A stretch of DNA of 5,493 nucleotides from Melaminivora alkalimesophila (GTDB lineage: Bacteria; Pseudomonadota; Gammaproteobacteria; Burkholderiales; Burkholderiaceae_C). The stretch is taken from contig NZ_ALEE01000572.1 in the NCBI RefSeq assembly GCF_000282995.1, positions 1 through 5,493 of the forward strand, read 5' to 3'. A program made the translations under genes and the position numbers. Positions 1 through 5,493 of the stretch are shown piece by piece. Within the stretch, counting starts at the first letter, position 1, and each line of letters starts with the position of its first letter. The notes under the pieces are model-generated. The model saw only the letters and a program-made list of their open reading frames with translations. It did no database searches and was not told the origin of the DNA.

Positions 1-894
1 GGGCTGCCGCTGCTGCAGCTCGGCCCGGTTCATCTGCGCCGCTTCACCGCGCAGATGCACGCCGGCGGGCGCAGCGCGCGCGGCATTGCGCTGATCCTTT
101 CGGGCTGGCGCGGCTTCTACGCCTGGGCGGCGCGCCAGGGGCTGATCGACCACAATCCGGCGCAGGGCGTGCGCGCGCCCAGGGCGGCGCGTCCGCTGCC
201 CAAGGCCCTGGGGGTGGACGAGGCGGTGCGGCTGGCCGAGCACGCCGGTCCGGCCGAGGACGCATGGACCGAGGCGCGCGATGCGGCCATGGTCGAGCTG
301 CTGTACGGCTGCGGGCTGCGCGTGGGCGAGCTGGTGGGGCTCGATCTGGCCGCCAGCGGCGACAGCCACCGCGCGGGCCGCGGCTGGGTGGACCTGCAGG
401 CCCGCGAGGCGCAGGTCTTCGGCAAGGGCGGCCGGCGCCGGATCGTGCCCATGGGGCAGGTCGCGGCCGACGCGCTGGCGCGCTGGCTGGACCAGCGGGC
501 CCGGCCTTTCGGGGCGCCAGGCGGCTCCAGGCTGGATCCGCAGGCGCTGTTCGTCGGCGCGCGCGGCGCACGCATCACGCCCCAGATCGTGTGGCTGCAA
601 CTGCGCCGCCGCAGCCAGGCGGCCGGGCTGGCGACGCCGGTCCACCCGCACATGCTGCGCCATTCATTCGCCAGCCACCTGCTGCAGTCCAGCGGCGACC
701 TGCGCGCCGTGCAGGAGCTGCTGGGCCATGCCAGCATCACCACCACCCAGGGCTACACGCGGCTGGATTTCCAGCACCTGGCGCAGGTGTACGACCAGGC
801 CCATCCCCGGGCGCACCGCCAGGATTCGGTCGATCCGGGCGGGCGCGACCAAGGCCCTGCCCCTTGTCCGGGCAGCCCGACCGTGGGAAAGTAG
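1..894 (+). CDS. xerC: Tyrosine recombinase XerC, 5' end missing
   Basis: Site-specific tyrosine recombinase that, with XerD, resolves chromosome dimers at dif near the terminus under FtsK control (family knowledge). The frame is open from base 1, giving 297 residues before TAG. The first in-frame ATG (base 55) is internal, because residues before it still match the N-terminal core-binding domain. Aligning from memory to E. coli XerC, about 45 N-terminal residues lie off the window. All six catalytic positions are visible (numbered from base 1): R107 in GCGLRVGEL, K142 in GKGGR, H217 and R220 in HPHMLRHSF, H243 in LLGHAS, and the nucleophile Y252 in GYTRLDF. The tail FQHLAQVYDQAHPRAHR is XerC-like and argues against XerD or an integron or phage integrase. 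There is no sign of decay. The gene appears to end its transcription unit, since a terminator overlaps the stop codon. Confidence 0.95.
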   Translation, partial: GLPLLQLGPVHLRRFTAQMHAGGRSARGIALILSGWRGFYAWAARQGLIDHNPAQGVRAPRAARPLPKALGVDEAVRLAEHAGPAEDAWTEARDAAMVELLYGCGLRVGELVGLDLAASGDSHRAGRGWVDLQAREAQVFGKGGRRRIVPMGQVAADALARWLDQRARPFGAPGGSRLDPQALFVGARGARITPQIVWLQLRRRSQAAGLATPVHPHMLRHSFASHLLQSSGDLRAVQELLGHASITTTQGYTRLDFQHLAQVYDQAHPRAHRQDSVDPGGRDQGPAPCPGSPTVGK

Positions 895-913
895 CATTTC
901 CCGTGCATTTTTT
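882..913 (+). terminator. Intrinsic terminator overlapping the xerC stop codon
   Basis: GGGAAA (885-890) pairs perfectly with TTTCCC (897-902) around a 6-base loop that contains the TAG stop of xerC. Two G-T wobbles and a C-G pair extend the stem out to 882/905. A run of six T residues follows at 908-913. Stem, tight loop and T tract are the classical Rho-independent arrangement. It separates xerC from the small gene that starts 22 bases after the T run. Confidence 0.75.
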
Positions 914-924
914 CACCCCACGAA

Positions 925-930
925 AGGAGA
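925..930 (+). promoter_or_regulatory. Strong ribosome binding site of the HTHP-like gene
   Basis: AGGAGA lies 4 bases before the ATG at 935, within AAAGGAGA. It is the clearest Shine-Dalgarno sequence in the window and fixes the start of the 76-residue gene. The other three starts inside the window have weak or no such sequence. Confidence 0.8.
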
Positions 931-934
931 TCCC

Positions 935-1165
935 ATGGCCGATACCTGGCTGACCTCGCTCATCACCGAGACCCCCCAGCAGGGCTTCGAGCTGGCCATC
1001 ACGCTGAGCCGTCGCGGCGTGAAGTACACCCAGCCCGACGCCGAGGTGCTGCACAAGCTGCGCCCCGAATACGCCAACAGCCACGAGGCGCTGACCGCCG
1101 CCTCGCAGGTCGTGGCGATCAACTTCCAGACCGTGGCCGCCGCCAACAACTACTGGCGCAAGTGA
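935..1165 (+). CDS. Hexameric tyrosine-coordinated haem protein (HTHP) family
   Basis: A 76-residue soluble protein with no signal peptide or membrane segment. The pattern WLTSLITETPQQGFELA, then LSRRGVK.TQPDAEV, LR.EY, and FQTVAAANNYW near the C-terminus matches my memory of HTHP, first characterised from Silicibacter (Ruegeria) pomeroyi. That family forms hexamers, binds one haem per subunit through a tyrosine axial ligand, and shows peroxidase/catalase activity. Y46 in LRPEYANS is the best candidate ligand, being at nearly the position reported for the family (about residue 45); Y31 and Y73 are the other tyrosines. Length fits the family. The ATG is supported by AGGAGA at ideal spacing. 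The gene sits alone between two intrinsic terminators, so a role shared with xerC or the downstream GTPase is not implied. The physiological role of HTHP is not settled. Assignment is by remembered motif only. Confidence 0.72.
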   Translation: MADTWLTSLITETPQQGFELAITLSRRGVKYTQPDAEVLHKLRPEYANSHEALTAASQVVAINFQTVAAANNYWRK

Positions 1166-1193
1166 GCGGTCGGCCGCTGCTTGTCGCACGCAC

Positions 1194-1224
1194 GCCGGCG
1201 CCTCCCGGGGCAGCCGGCCTTTTT
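1194..1224 (+). terminator. Intrinsic terminator after the HTHP-like gene
   Basis: GCCGGCGCC (1194-1202) pairs with GGC-A-GCCGGC (1209-1218): nine GC pairs with one bulged A and a 6-base loop. A C and then five T residues (1220-1224) follow, with more pyrimidines after. This is a convincing Rho-independent terminator 28 bases after the stop codon. A smaller hairpin (AGCGG/CCGCT, 1165-1178) sits directly at the stop codon and has no T tract. Confidence 0.75.
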
Positions 1225-1271
1225 CCTTCCCCTTTCTCCCGAACGCCCCGCACGGCACCGACCCGAGCACC

Positions 1272-2333
<1,062 letters not shown>

Positions 2334-2353
2334 GCTGAAGACCACCCGGCGCG

Positions 2354-2386
2354 CCATGCCACCGGCTGCGGTGCGGCTTGGCATGG
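2354..2386 (+). repeat. Perfect 8-bp inverted repeat upstream of dksA
   Basis: CCATGCCA (2354-2361) and TGGCATGG (2379-2386) are exact reverse complements separated by 17 bases. No T tract follows, so a classical terminator for the GTPase gene is doubtful. The right arm overlaps the TTGGCA that resembles a -35 element, so the repeat could be an operator, or an RNA hairpin ending the upstream transcript by other means. Confidence 0.6.
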
Positions 2387-2412
2387 GCCGTCCGCGCTTG
2401 GCTCTATACAAT
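2378..2412 (+). promoter_or_regulatory. Candidate dksA promoter
   Basis: TATACAAT at 2405-2412 is the most AT-rich spot in a GC-rich intergenic region and contains two overlapping -10-like hexamers (TATACA and TACAAT). TTGGCA at 2378-2383 resembles a -35 box, but the spacer would be 21-23 bases, longer than the usual 16-18. Either the -35 is elsewhere or the promoter is activator-dependent. The -10 part is more credible than the -35 part. Confidence 0.45.
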
Positions 2413-2679
2413 CGCGGCCCGGCCAACACGCCCCGGGCAACCGCTGCACAAGAGGGCGGGCCGCTCGCGCCGCGTGCGCGGGGTGCGGCTGCGGCGCATG
2501 GAGGCATGCCGGTTGTCCGACAGCATCCATCGCTGCAAGCACTACAGCGCATTTCCGGGATTGCGTGCATGCTTGGCCGATGCCAGGCGTGCGAGGCTCC
2601 GGCAGCGGATACTCGATCCATCCACCTACGGCTTGCGGCGGTGCGCGTCACTGCCACGCCAGCTTCATCATTCGAGACC

Positions 2680-3171
2680 ATGACTACGACCCTGCAAAAG
2701 AATGTGGCGGCCGCCAAGAAAGATCCCAAGCTGGCCAACAACTGGAAAACCAAGGCGCCGGAGGAACTGACCGACGCCGAAGTGCTCGCCATGCCCGACA
2801 GCGAGTACATGAACGAGAAGCAGCTCGCCTTCTTCCGCCACAAGCTGGTCCTGCTCAAGCAGGAAATCCATGCCAACGCCGACGAGACCACCGAGAATCT
2901 GCGCGAGGACACGGTGGTGGTGCCGGACCCGGCCGACCGCGCGACCATCGAGGAGGAGCACGCCCTGGAGCTGCGCACCCGCGATCGCGAGCGCAAGCTG
3001 CTCAAGAAGATCGAGCAGTCGATCGCCCGCATCGACGCCGGCGACTACGGCTACTGCGACGAGACGGGCGAGGCGATCGGCGTCGGCCGGCTGCTGGCGC
3101 GCCCCACGGCCACCCTGTCGCTGGAGGCCCAGCAGCGCCGCGAGCTCAAGCAAAAAATGTTCGGTGACTGA
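2680..3171 (+). CDS. dksA: RNA polymerase-binding regulator DksA with degenerate zinc finger
   Basis: A 163-residue DksA. It enters the RNA polymerase secondary channel and, with ppGpp, adjusts rRNA and amino-acid promoters (family knowledge). The N-terminus is Lys/Ala-rich, and YMNEKQLAFFR (43-53) begins the conserved part. Two long helices form the coiled coil with the tip motif D83-P-A-D86-R-A88, equivalent to D71, D74 and A76 of E. coli, so the catalytic tip is intact. LELRTRDRERKLLKKI follows. In the globular domain the four E. coli zinc cysteines (114, 117, 135, 138) correspond here to C126, T129, S147 and A150, so classical zinc binding is not expected. The fold-defining GYC, IGVGRL and ARPTATL segments remain. 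I chose ATG 2680 because homologues begin with a short basic tail; the ribosome binding site is weak (GAG at 2674-2676). The open frame back to 2356 would add 108 residues unlike DksA. Confidence 0.95.
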   Translation: MTTTLQKNVAAAKKDPKLANNWKTKAPEELTDAEVLAMPDSEYMNEKQLAFFRHKLVLLKQEIHANADETTENLREDTVVVPDPADRATIEEEHALELRTRDRERKLLKKIEQSIARIDAGDYGYCDETGEAIGVGRLLARPTATLSLEAQQRRELKQKMFGD

Positions 3172-3178
3172 GGGCGGC

Positions 3179-3201
3179 CGCGCCCGAGGGGCGCGATTGT
3201 T
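3179..3201 (+). terminator. Possible weak terminator after dksA
   Basis: CGCGCCC (3179-3185) pairs with GGGCGCG (3189-3195) around a 3-base loop, starting 7 bases after the dksA stop. The following ATTGTT is only partly T-rich. A second short hairpin, CCCGG/CCGGG (3210-3225), carries five T residues in its loop rather than after it. Termination here is plausible but less clear than at the two sites upstream. Confidence 0.35.
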
Positions 3202-3226
3202 GACCAAAGCCCGGCTTTTTCCGGGG

Positions 3227-3254
3227 TTGGCTTCCCACCGGACGGCGGCACAAT
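3227..3254 (+). promoter_or_regulatory. Candidate promoter of the STAS protein gene
   Basis: TTGGCT (3227-3232), a 16-base spacer and CACAAT (3249-3254) form a fair sigma-70-like pair, four matches of six in each hexamer. The -10 ends only 7 bases before the ATG at 3262, so transcription would start at or next to the start codon. No Shine-Dalgarno sequence is present, which agrees with a leaderless message. Confidence 0.45.
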
Positions 3255-3261
3255 CCATGGC

Positions 3262-5022
3262 ATGAGCAAGGAAGAATCGACCTCGTCCTCGCGCGGCCTG
3301 CTGCACAAGGTGGCGCGCTTCGTGCGCAACCCCACCGTCAACTGGTCCGACCTCGACGCCATGGAAGAAGAGCGCGAGAGCCAGTACAGCCGGCAGATGC
3401 TCAAGGAAATGATCGAGCGCAAGCGGCGCAACGATTTCGTGCGCCGCCGCGAGTTCGACCACCTGCGCAAGCTGCGCAGCCGCGAGGGCGTGCGCGGCCC
3501 GGCGACCGAAGACCCGGGCGTGCGCACCTCCTTCTTCAACACCAGCGCCGCCTCGGCCGACGAGCGCGCCGACACCCTGCGCAAGATCGACGAGATCGAG
3601 CAGCAGATGGCGCAGCAGTGGTGGAAGGGCAAGGGCTCGGGCGCCCCGGCGCCTGCCCGCCGCGCCGAGGCCCCCCCGGCGCCCGCGCCCGAGCCCCCTC
3701 CGCCGGCAGCCCCCCAGCCCTCGCCGGTCGCCAGTGCCATGGCGGCTGCCCTGGCCGATTCCCCCTTTGCCGCCAGCGAGCACGCGCGCGCCTTCGCCCC
3801 AACAGCGCCCATCGACCTGGCGGCGCCGGTGCCGCCGGTGGTTCCTCCCGCGCCCGTGCTGCAGCCGGCCCCGGCGGCGCTGGCGCCCACCGCAGCGGGG
3901 GCGCCGCCCACGGCAGCGGCTGCGGCCCAGGAGGCGCCCCTGCCTTTCGTCCACGACCCGGAGCTGGAAGAGGCCGCGATCCGTTTCGTGAACGCCGACT
4001 ACGACGGCGCCGAGGCGGCCCTCAAGGAGCTGCTCGGGCAGCAGCAGGCGGGCGCCTCGGAAGAGCTGTGGCACACGCTGTTCGACCTCTACCGAGCGAT
4101 TGGCCGGCAGGAGCCCTTCGATGCGCTGGCGATCGACTATGCGGCGCGCTTCGGGCGCTCCGCTCCCCTGTGGTTCTCGCTGCCCCAACAGCTGGGGCTG
4201 CAGGCCTTCGATGCGGGCGCTGCCGCCGCGCCGGCGGCGCCGCAGCGCGAATTCACCTGGAACGCGCCGCCAGCGCTGACGACCCAGTCGCTGGCCGCGC
4301 TGCAGGCGGCGCTGGCGCGCGCCGCGCAGCCCTGGACCCTCACCTGGGGCCGCCTCGCGTCGATCGACAGCGCGGCGGTGCCGGGCTTGGCGGCGTGCTT
4401 CGAGCAATGGGCCGGCCAAGAGGTGGAGCTGCGCTTTGCCGGCATGCCGGCCCTCATGGGCCTGCTCCAGGCGCAGACCCCCTCGGGCGAGCGCTCGCGC
4501 GATCCGCAGTGGTGGCGCCTGCGCATGGCGGCGCTGCGCCTGATGGGGGCGGTGGACGAGTTCGAGCTGGTGGCGCTGGACTACTGCGTCACCTACGAAG
4601 TGTCGCCCCCGTCGTGGGAGCCGCCGCGCTGCAGCTTCAGCAGCGACAGCGGCGAGCCTGCGCCGCCCCCCGCCCCGGAGAGCGACTTCGGCTCGATCCA
4701 GTCGGGCTTTGCGATCTCGCAGATCGGGGGTGTGGAGGAAGAGCCCCTGCCGGCGCTGGTGGGCCACATCGAGGGCGACGCCTCCGAGGCGCTGGCGCAG
4801 CTCGAAGGCATGGCGCCGCGGCCCGGGTTGCCCCTGGTGATTGCCTGCGAGCAGCTGATCCGCACCGACTTTGCCGCGGGCGGCGGCGTGCTGAACTGGG
4901 CGGCCGCGCAGCAGGCCAAGGGCCGCGAGCTGCGCTTCGTGCGCCTGCACCGGCTGATGGCGGTGTTCTTCAACGTGATCGGCATCAACGAGCACGCGCT
5001 GGTGGTCCCGCGCCAGGATTGA
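3262..5022 (+). CDS. Multidomain STAS-like protein with TPR-like section, role unknown
   Basis: A 586-residue cytosolic-looking protein with no signal peptide or membrane helix. Residues 1-125 are highly charged and helical, rich in Arg and Glu, with likely coiled coil at about 33-75. Residues 126-228 are an Ala/Pro-rich linker. Residues 231-308 ([23 protein letters not shown], then [19 protein letters not shown] and RFGRSAP) look like helical TPR-type repeats, similar in style to the FimV C-terminus. Residues about 329-445 resemble a diverged STAS domain ([11 protein letters not shown]). A short acidic/Pro linker precedes a second STAS-like region at 495-586, where [13 protein letters not shown] and [18 protein letters not shown] recall MlaB-type STAS proteins. 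That second site has no Ser/Thr at the usual phosphorylation position (D536-F-A-A-G540). I believe related proteins are annotated only as STAS domain-containing in Comamonadaceae. Partner binding is likely; any function is inference. It stands alone between dksA and hslV. Confidence 0.85.
   Translation: MSKEESTSSSRGLLHKVARFVRNPTVNWSDLDAMEEERESQYSRQMLKEMIERKRRNDFVRRREFDHLRKLRSREGVRGPATEDPGVRTSFFNTSAASADERADTLRKIDEIEQQMAQQWWKGKGSGAPAPARRAEAPPAPAPEPPPPAAPQPSPVASAMAAALADSPFAASEHARAFAPTAPIDLAAPVPPVVPPAPVLQPAPAALAPTAAGAPPTAAAAAQEAPLPFVHDPELEEAAIRFVNADYDGAEAALKELLGQQQAGASEELWHTLFDLYRAIGRQEPFDALAIDYAARFGRSAPLWFSLPQQLGLQAFDAGAAAAPAAPQREFTWNAPPALTTQSLAALQAALARAAQPWTLTWGRLASIDSAAVPGLAACFEQWAGQEVELRFAGMPALMGLLQAQTPSGERSRDPQWWRLRMAALRLMGAVDEFELVALDYCVTYEVSPPSWEPPRCSFSSDSGEPAPPPAPESDFGSIQSGFAISQIGGVEEEPLPALVGHIEGDASEALAQLEGMAPRPGLPLVIACEQLIRTDFAAGGGVLNWAAAQQAKGRELRFVRLHRLMAVFFNVIGINEHALVVPRQD
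3637..3945 (+). other. Ala/Pro-rich linker coding stretch
   Basis: Encodes residues 126-228 of the STAS protein: runs of Ala and Pro with few charged residues, in a locally very GC-rich stretch. It is probably a flexible tether between the charged N-terminus and the folded C-terminal half. Such segments vary in length between strains and open many spurious frames on both strands. Confidence 0.75.
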
Positions 5023-5062
5023 GGGCGCGCGCCGCCGGGGCTTGCAGGCGCGCGGCGCGCCC
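5023..5062 (+). other. GC hairpin between the STAS gene and hslV
   Basis: GGGCGCGC (5023-5030), immediately after the stop codon, pairs perfectly with GCGCGCCC (5055-5062). Inside, GCC (5031-5033) can pair with GGC (5047-5049). The stem is very stable but is followed by CCATATGC rather than a T tract, so it is not a canonical intrinsic terminator. It overlaps the -35-like element proposed for hslV. Confidence 0.55.
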
Positions 5063-5071
5063 CCATATGCT
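5042..5071 (+). promoter_or_regulatory. Candidate hslV promoter
   Basis: TTGCAG (5042-5047), an 18-base spacer and TATGCT (5066-5071) give a weak sigma-70-like pair (three and four matches of six). The -10 ends 6 bases before the hslV ATG and no Shine-Dalgarno sequence is present, the same layout as the gene upstream. HslUV is heat-shock induced in E. coli; I do not see a clear sigma-32-type element (CTTGAA with CCCCAT spacing), although CCCCAT does occur at 5061-5066. Confidence 0.35.
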
Positions 5072-5077
5072 GGCCCC

Positions 5078-5493
5078 ATGGAACAATTTCACGGCACCAC
5101 CATTCTCGGCGTGCGGCGCCAGCTGCCGGACGGCAGCACCCAGGTCGCGCTCGGCGGCGACGGCCAGGTCACGCTCGGCAACATCGTCGTCAAGGGCACG
5201 GCGCGCAAGATCCGCAGGCTCCACCACGGCAAGGTCCTGGCGGGCTTTGCGGGCGCCACGGCCGACGCCTTCACGCTGTTCGAGCGTTTCGAGGCCAAGC
5301 TCGAGCAGCACCAGGGCCATCTGGCGCGTGCCGCCATCGAGCTGACCAAGGACTGGCGCACCGACCGCGTGCTGCGCCGCCTGGAGGCGATGCTCGCCGT
5401 CTGCGACACCACGGCCTCGCTGATCATCACCGGCAACGGCGACGTGCTCGAGCCCGAGGGCGGCATCATCGCCATCGGCTCCGGCGGCGCCTA
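5078..5493 (+). CDS. hslV: ATP-dependent protease peptidase subunit HslV, 3' end missing
   Basis: Peptidase of the HslUV (ClpQY) protease, a double hexamer capped by the HslU ATPase unfoldase, acting in cytosolic protein quality control (family knowledge). The frame runs open off the window after 138 codons; the family has about 175-180 residues, so roughly 40 are missing. The sequence begins [14 protein letters not shown]: removal of six residues would expose catalytic T7 as the N-terminal nucleophile. D28 in GGDGQ and K44 in TARKIRR correspond to Asp17 and Lys33 of proteasome-type Ntn hydrolases. [29 protein letters not shown] and IITGNGDV are diagnostic. A short loop at 15-22 is about five residues longer than in E. 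coli. The propeptide is longer than the single Met of E. coli but, as I recall, usual for this bacterial group. hslU is expected immediately downstream. Confidence 0.96.
   Translation, partial: MEQFHGTTILGVRRQLPDGSTQVALGGDGQVTLGNIVVKGTARKIRRLHHGKVLAGFAGATADAFTLFERFEAKLEQHQGHLARAAIELTKDWRTDRVLRRLEAMLAVCDTTASLIITGNGDVLEPEGGIIAIGSGGA

Larger units (their letters stand above)
2334..2679 (+). other. 346-base non-coding region and probable long dksA leader
   Basis: No convincing gene lies here. It holds an 8-bp inverted repeat and a promoter-like element at its 5' end, then about 265 bases that would form the dksA leader if that promoter is used. The leader contains an 8-base palindrome GGCATGCC (2503-2510) and GCATGC (2567-2572). 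One frame is open from 2378, with an internal ATG at 2498 giving 61 codons, and it ends in TGA at 2681-2683, overlapping the dksA ATG as ATGA. That reading frame is Arg/Cys-rich with no recognisable motif and no ribosome binding site, so I do not call it a gene. The frame of dksA itself is also open upstream, to an ATG at 2356. Confidence 0.6.

Noticed and set aside
1..894. A phage or integron integrase, suggesting a mobile element.
   Set aside because: The C-terminal sequence and the housekeeping neighbours fit XerC, and there are no attachment-site repeats, phage genes or cassettes in view.
1166..1271. A Zur-type operator upstream of the COG0523 GTPase.
   Set aside because: Zur sites are AT-rich palindromes; this stretch is GC-rich apart from the terminator T tract, and no such palindrome is visible.
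2356..2679. An N-terminal extension of DksA from the in-frame ATG at 2356.
   Set aside because: It would start upstream of the candidate promoter and add 108 residues with no resemblance to DksA; known DksA proteins start close to the ATG at 2680.
3257..3265. A two-codon frame (ATG GCA TGA) overlapping the STAS gene start.
   Set aside because: It is probably chance. If transcription begins near 3261 it would not be in the message, and the conserved protein starts at 3262.
2668..5079. A very long open frame (803 codons) on the - strand.
   Set aside because: It lies opposite dksA and the STAS protein gene, is dominated by Arg, Gly, Ala and His low-complexity sequence, and has no recognisable domain. 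Long antisense frames are expected in GC-rich DNA with strong third-position GC bias.
3618..5345. A 575-codon + strand frame overlapping the STAS gene and hslV.
   Set aside because: Its Gly/Ala/Arg-rich composition is the shifted reading of the Ala/Pro linker and the STAS domains, and it runs through the conserved start of hslV.

Overview
The window is a GC-rich (roughly 70% by eye), densely coding stretch of a chromosome. All six recognisable genes lie on the + strand. The gene set and protein sequences (XerC, a COG0523 GTPase, DksA, a STAS-type protein and HslV with a short MEQFHG propeptide) point to a betaproteobacterium of the Burkholderiales, most likely Comamonadaceae (Acidovorax-like). 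This placement rests on remembered family resemblance, not on a search.

Layout: (1) 1-894 is the 3' part of xerC, a tyrosine recombinase cut at its 5' end by the window edge; an intrinsic terminator overlaps its stop codon. (2) 935-1165 is a 76-residue gene that closely resembles the hexameric tyrosine-coordinated haem protein (HTHP) family. It has a good ribosome binding site and is followed by a second intrinsic terminator at 1194-1224. (3) 1272-2333 is a CobW/COG0523 GTPase, probably a zinc metallochaperone, with a CICC motif and a histidine-rich metal-binding loop. (4) 2334-2679 is a 346-base non-coding stretch with a perfect 8-bp inverted repeat, a promoter-like element and what would be a long dksA leader. 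(5) 2680-3171 is dksA, whose zinc-finger cysteines are reduced to one of four. (6) 3262-5022 is a 586-residue multidomain protein: charged helical N-terminus, Ala/Pro-rich linker, TPR-like helical section and two STAS-like regions. (7) 5078 to the window end is the 5' part of hslV, the peptidase of the HslUV protease; hslU would be expected just outside.

Most of this is ordinary housekeeping: chromosome dimer resolution, stringent-response control of transcription and ATP-dependent proteolysis. I see no mobile element, CRISPR array, tRNA or rRNA, and no clear new multi-gene system. The points that deserve a second look are the isolated HTHP-like gene between two terminators, the pairing of a zinc-chaperone-type GTPase with a DksA that has lost most zinc ligands, the STAS/TPR protein of unknown role beside hslV, and promoter-like -10 elements placed so close to the last two start codons that their mRNAs could be leaderless.
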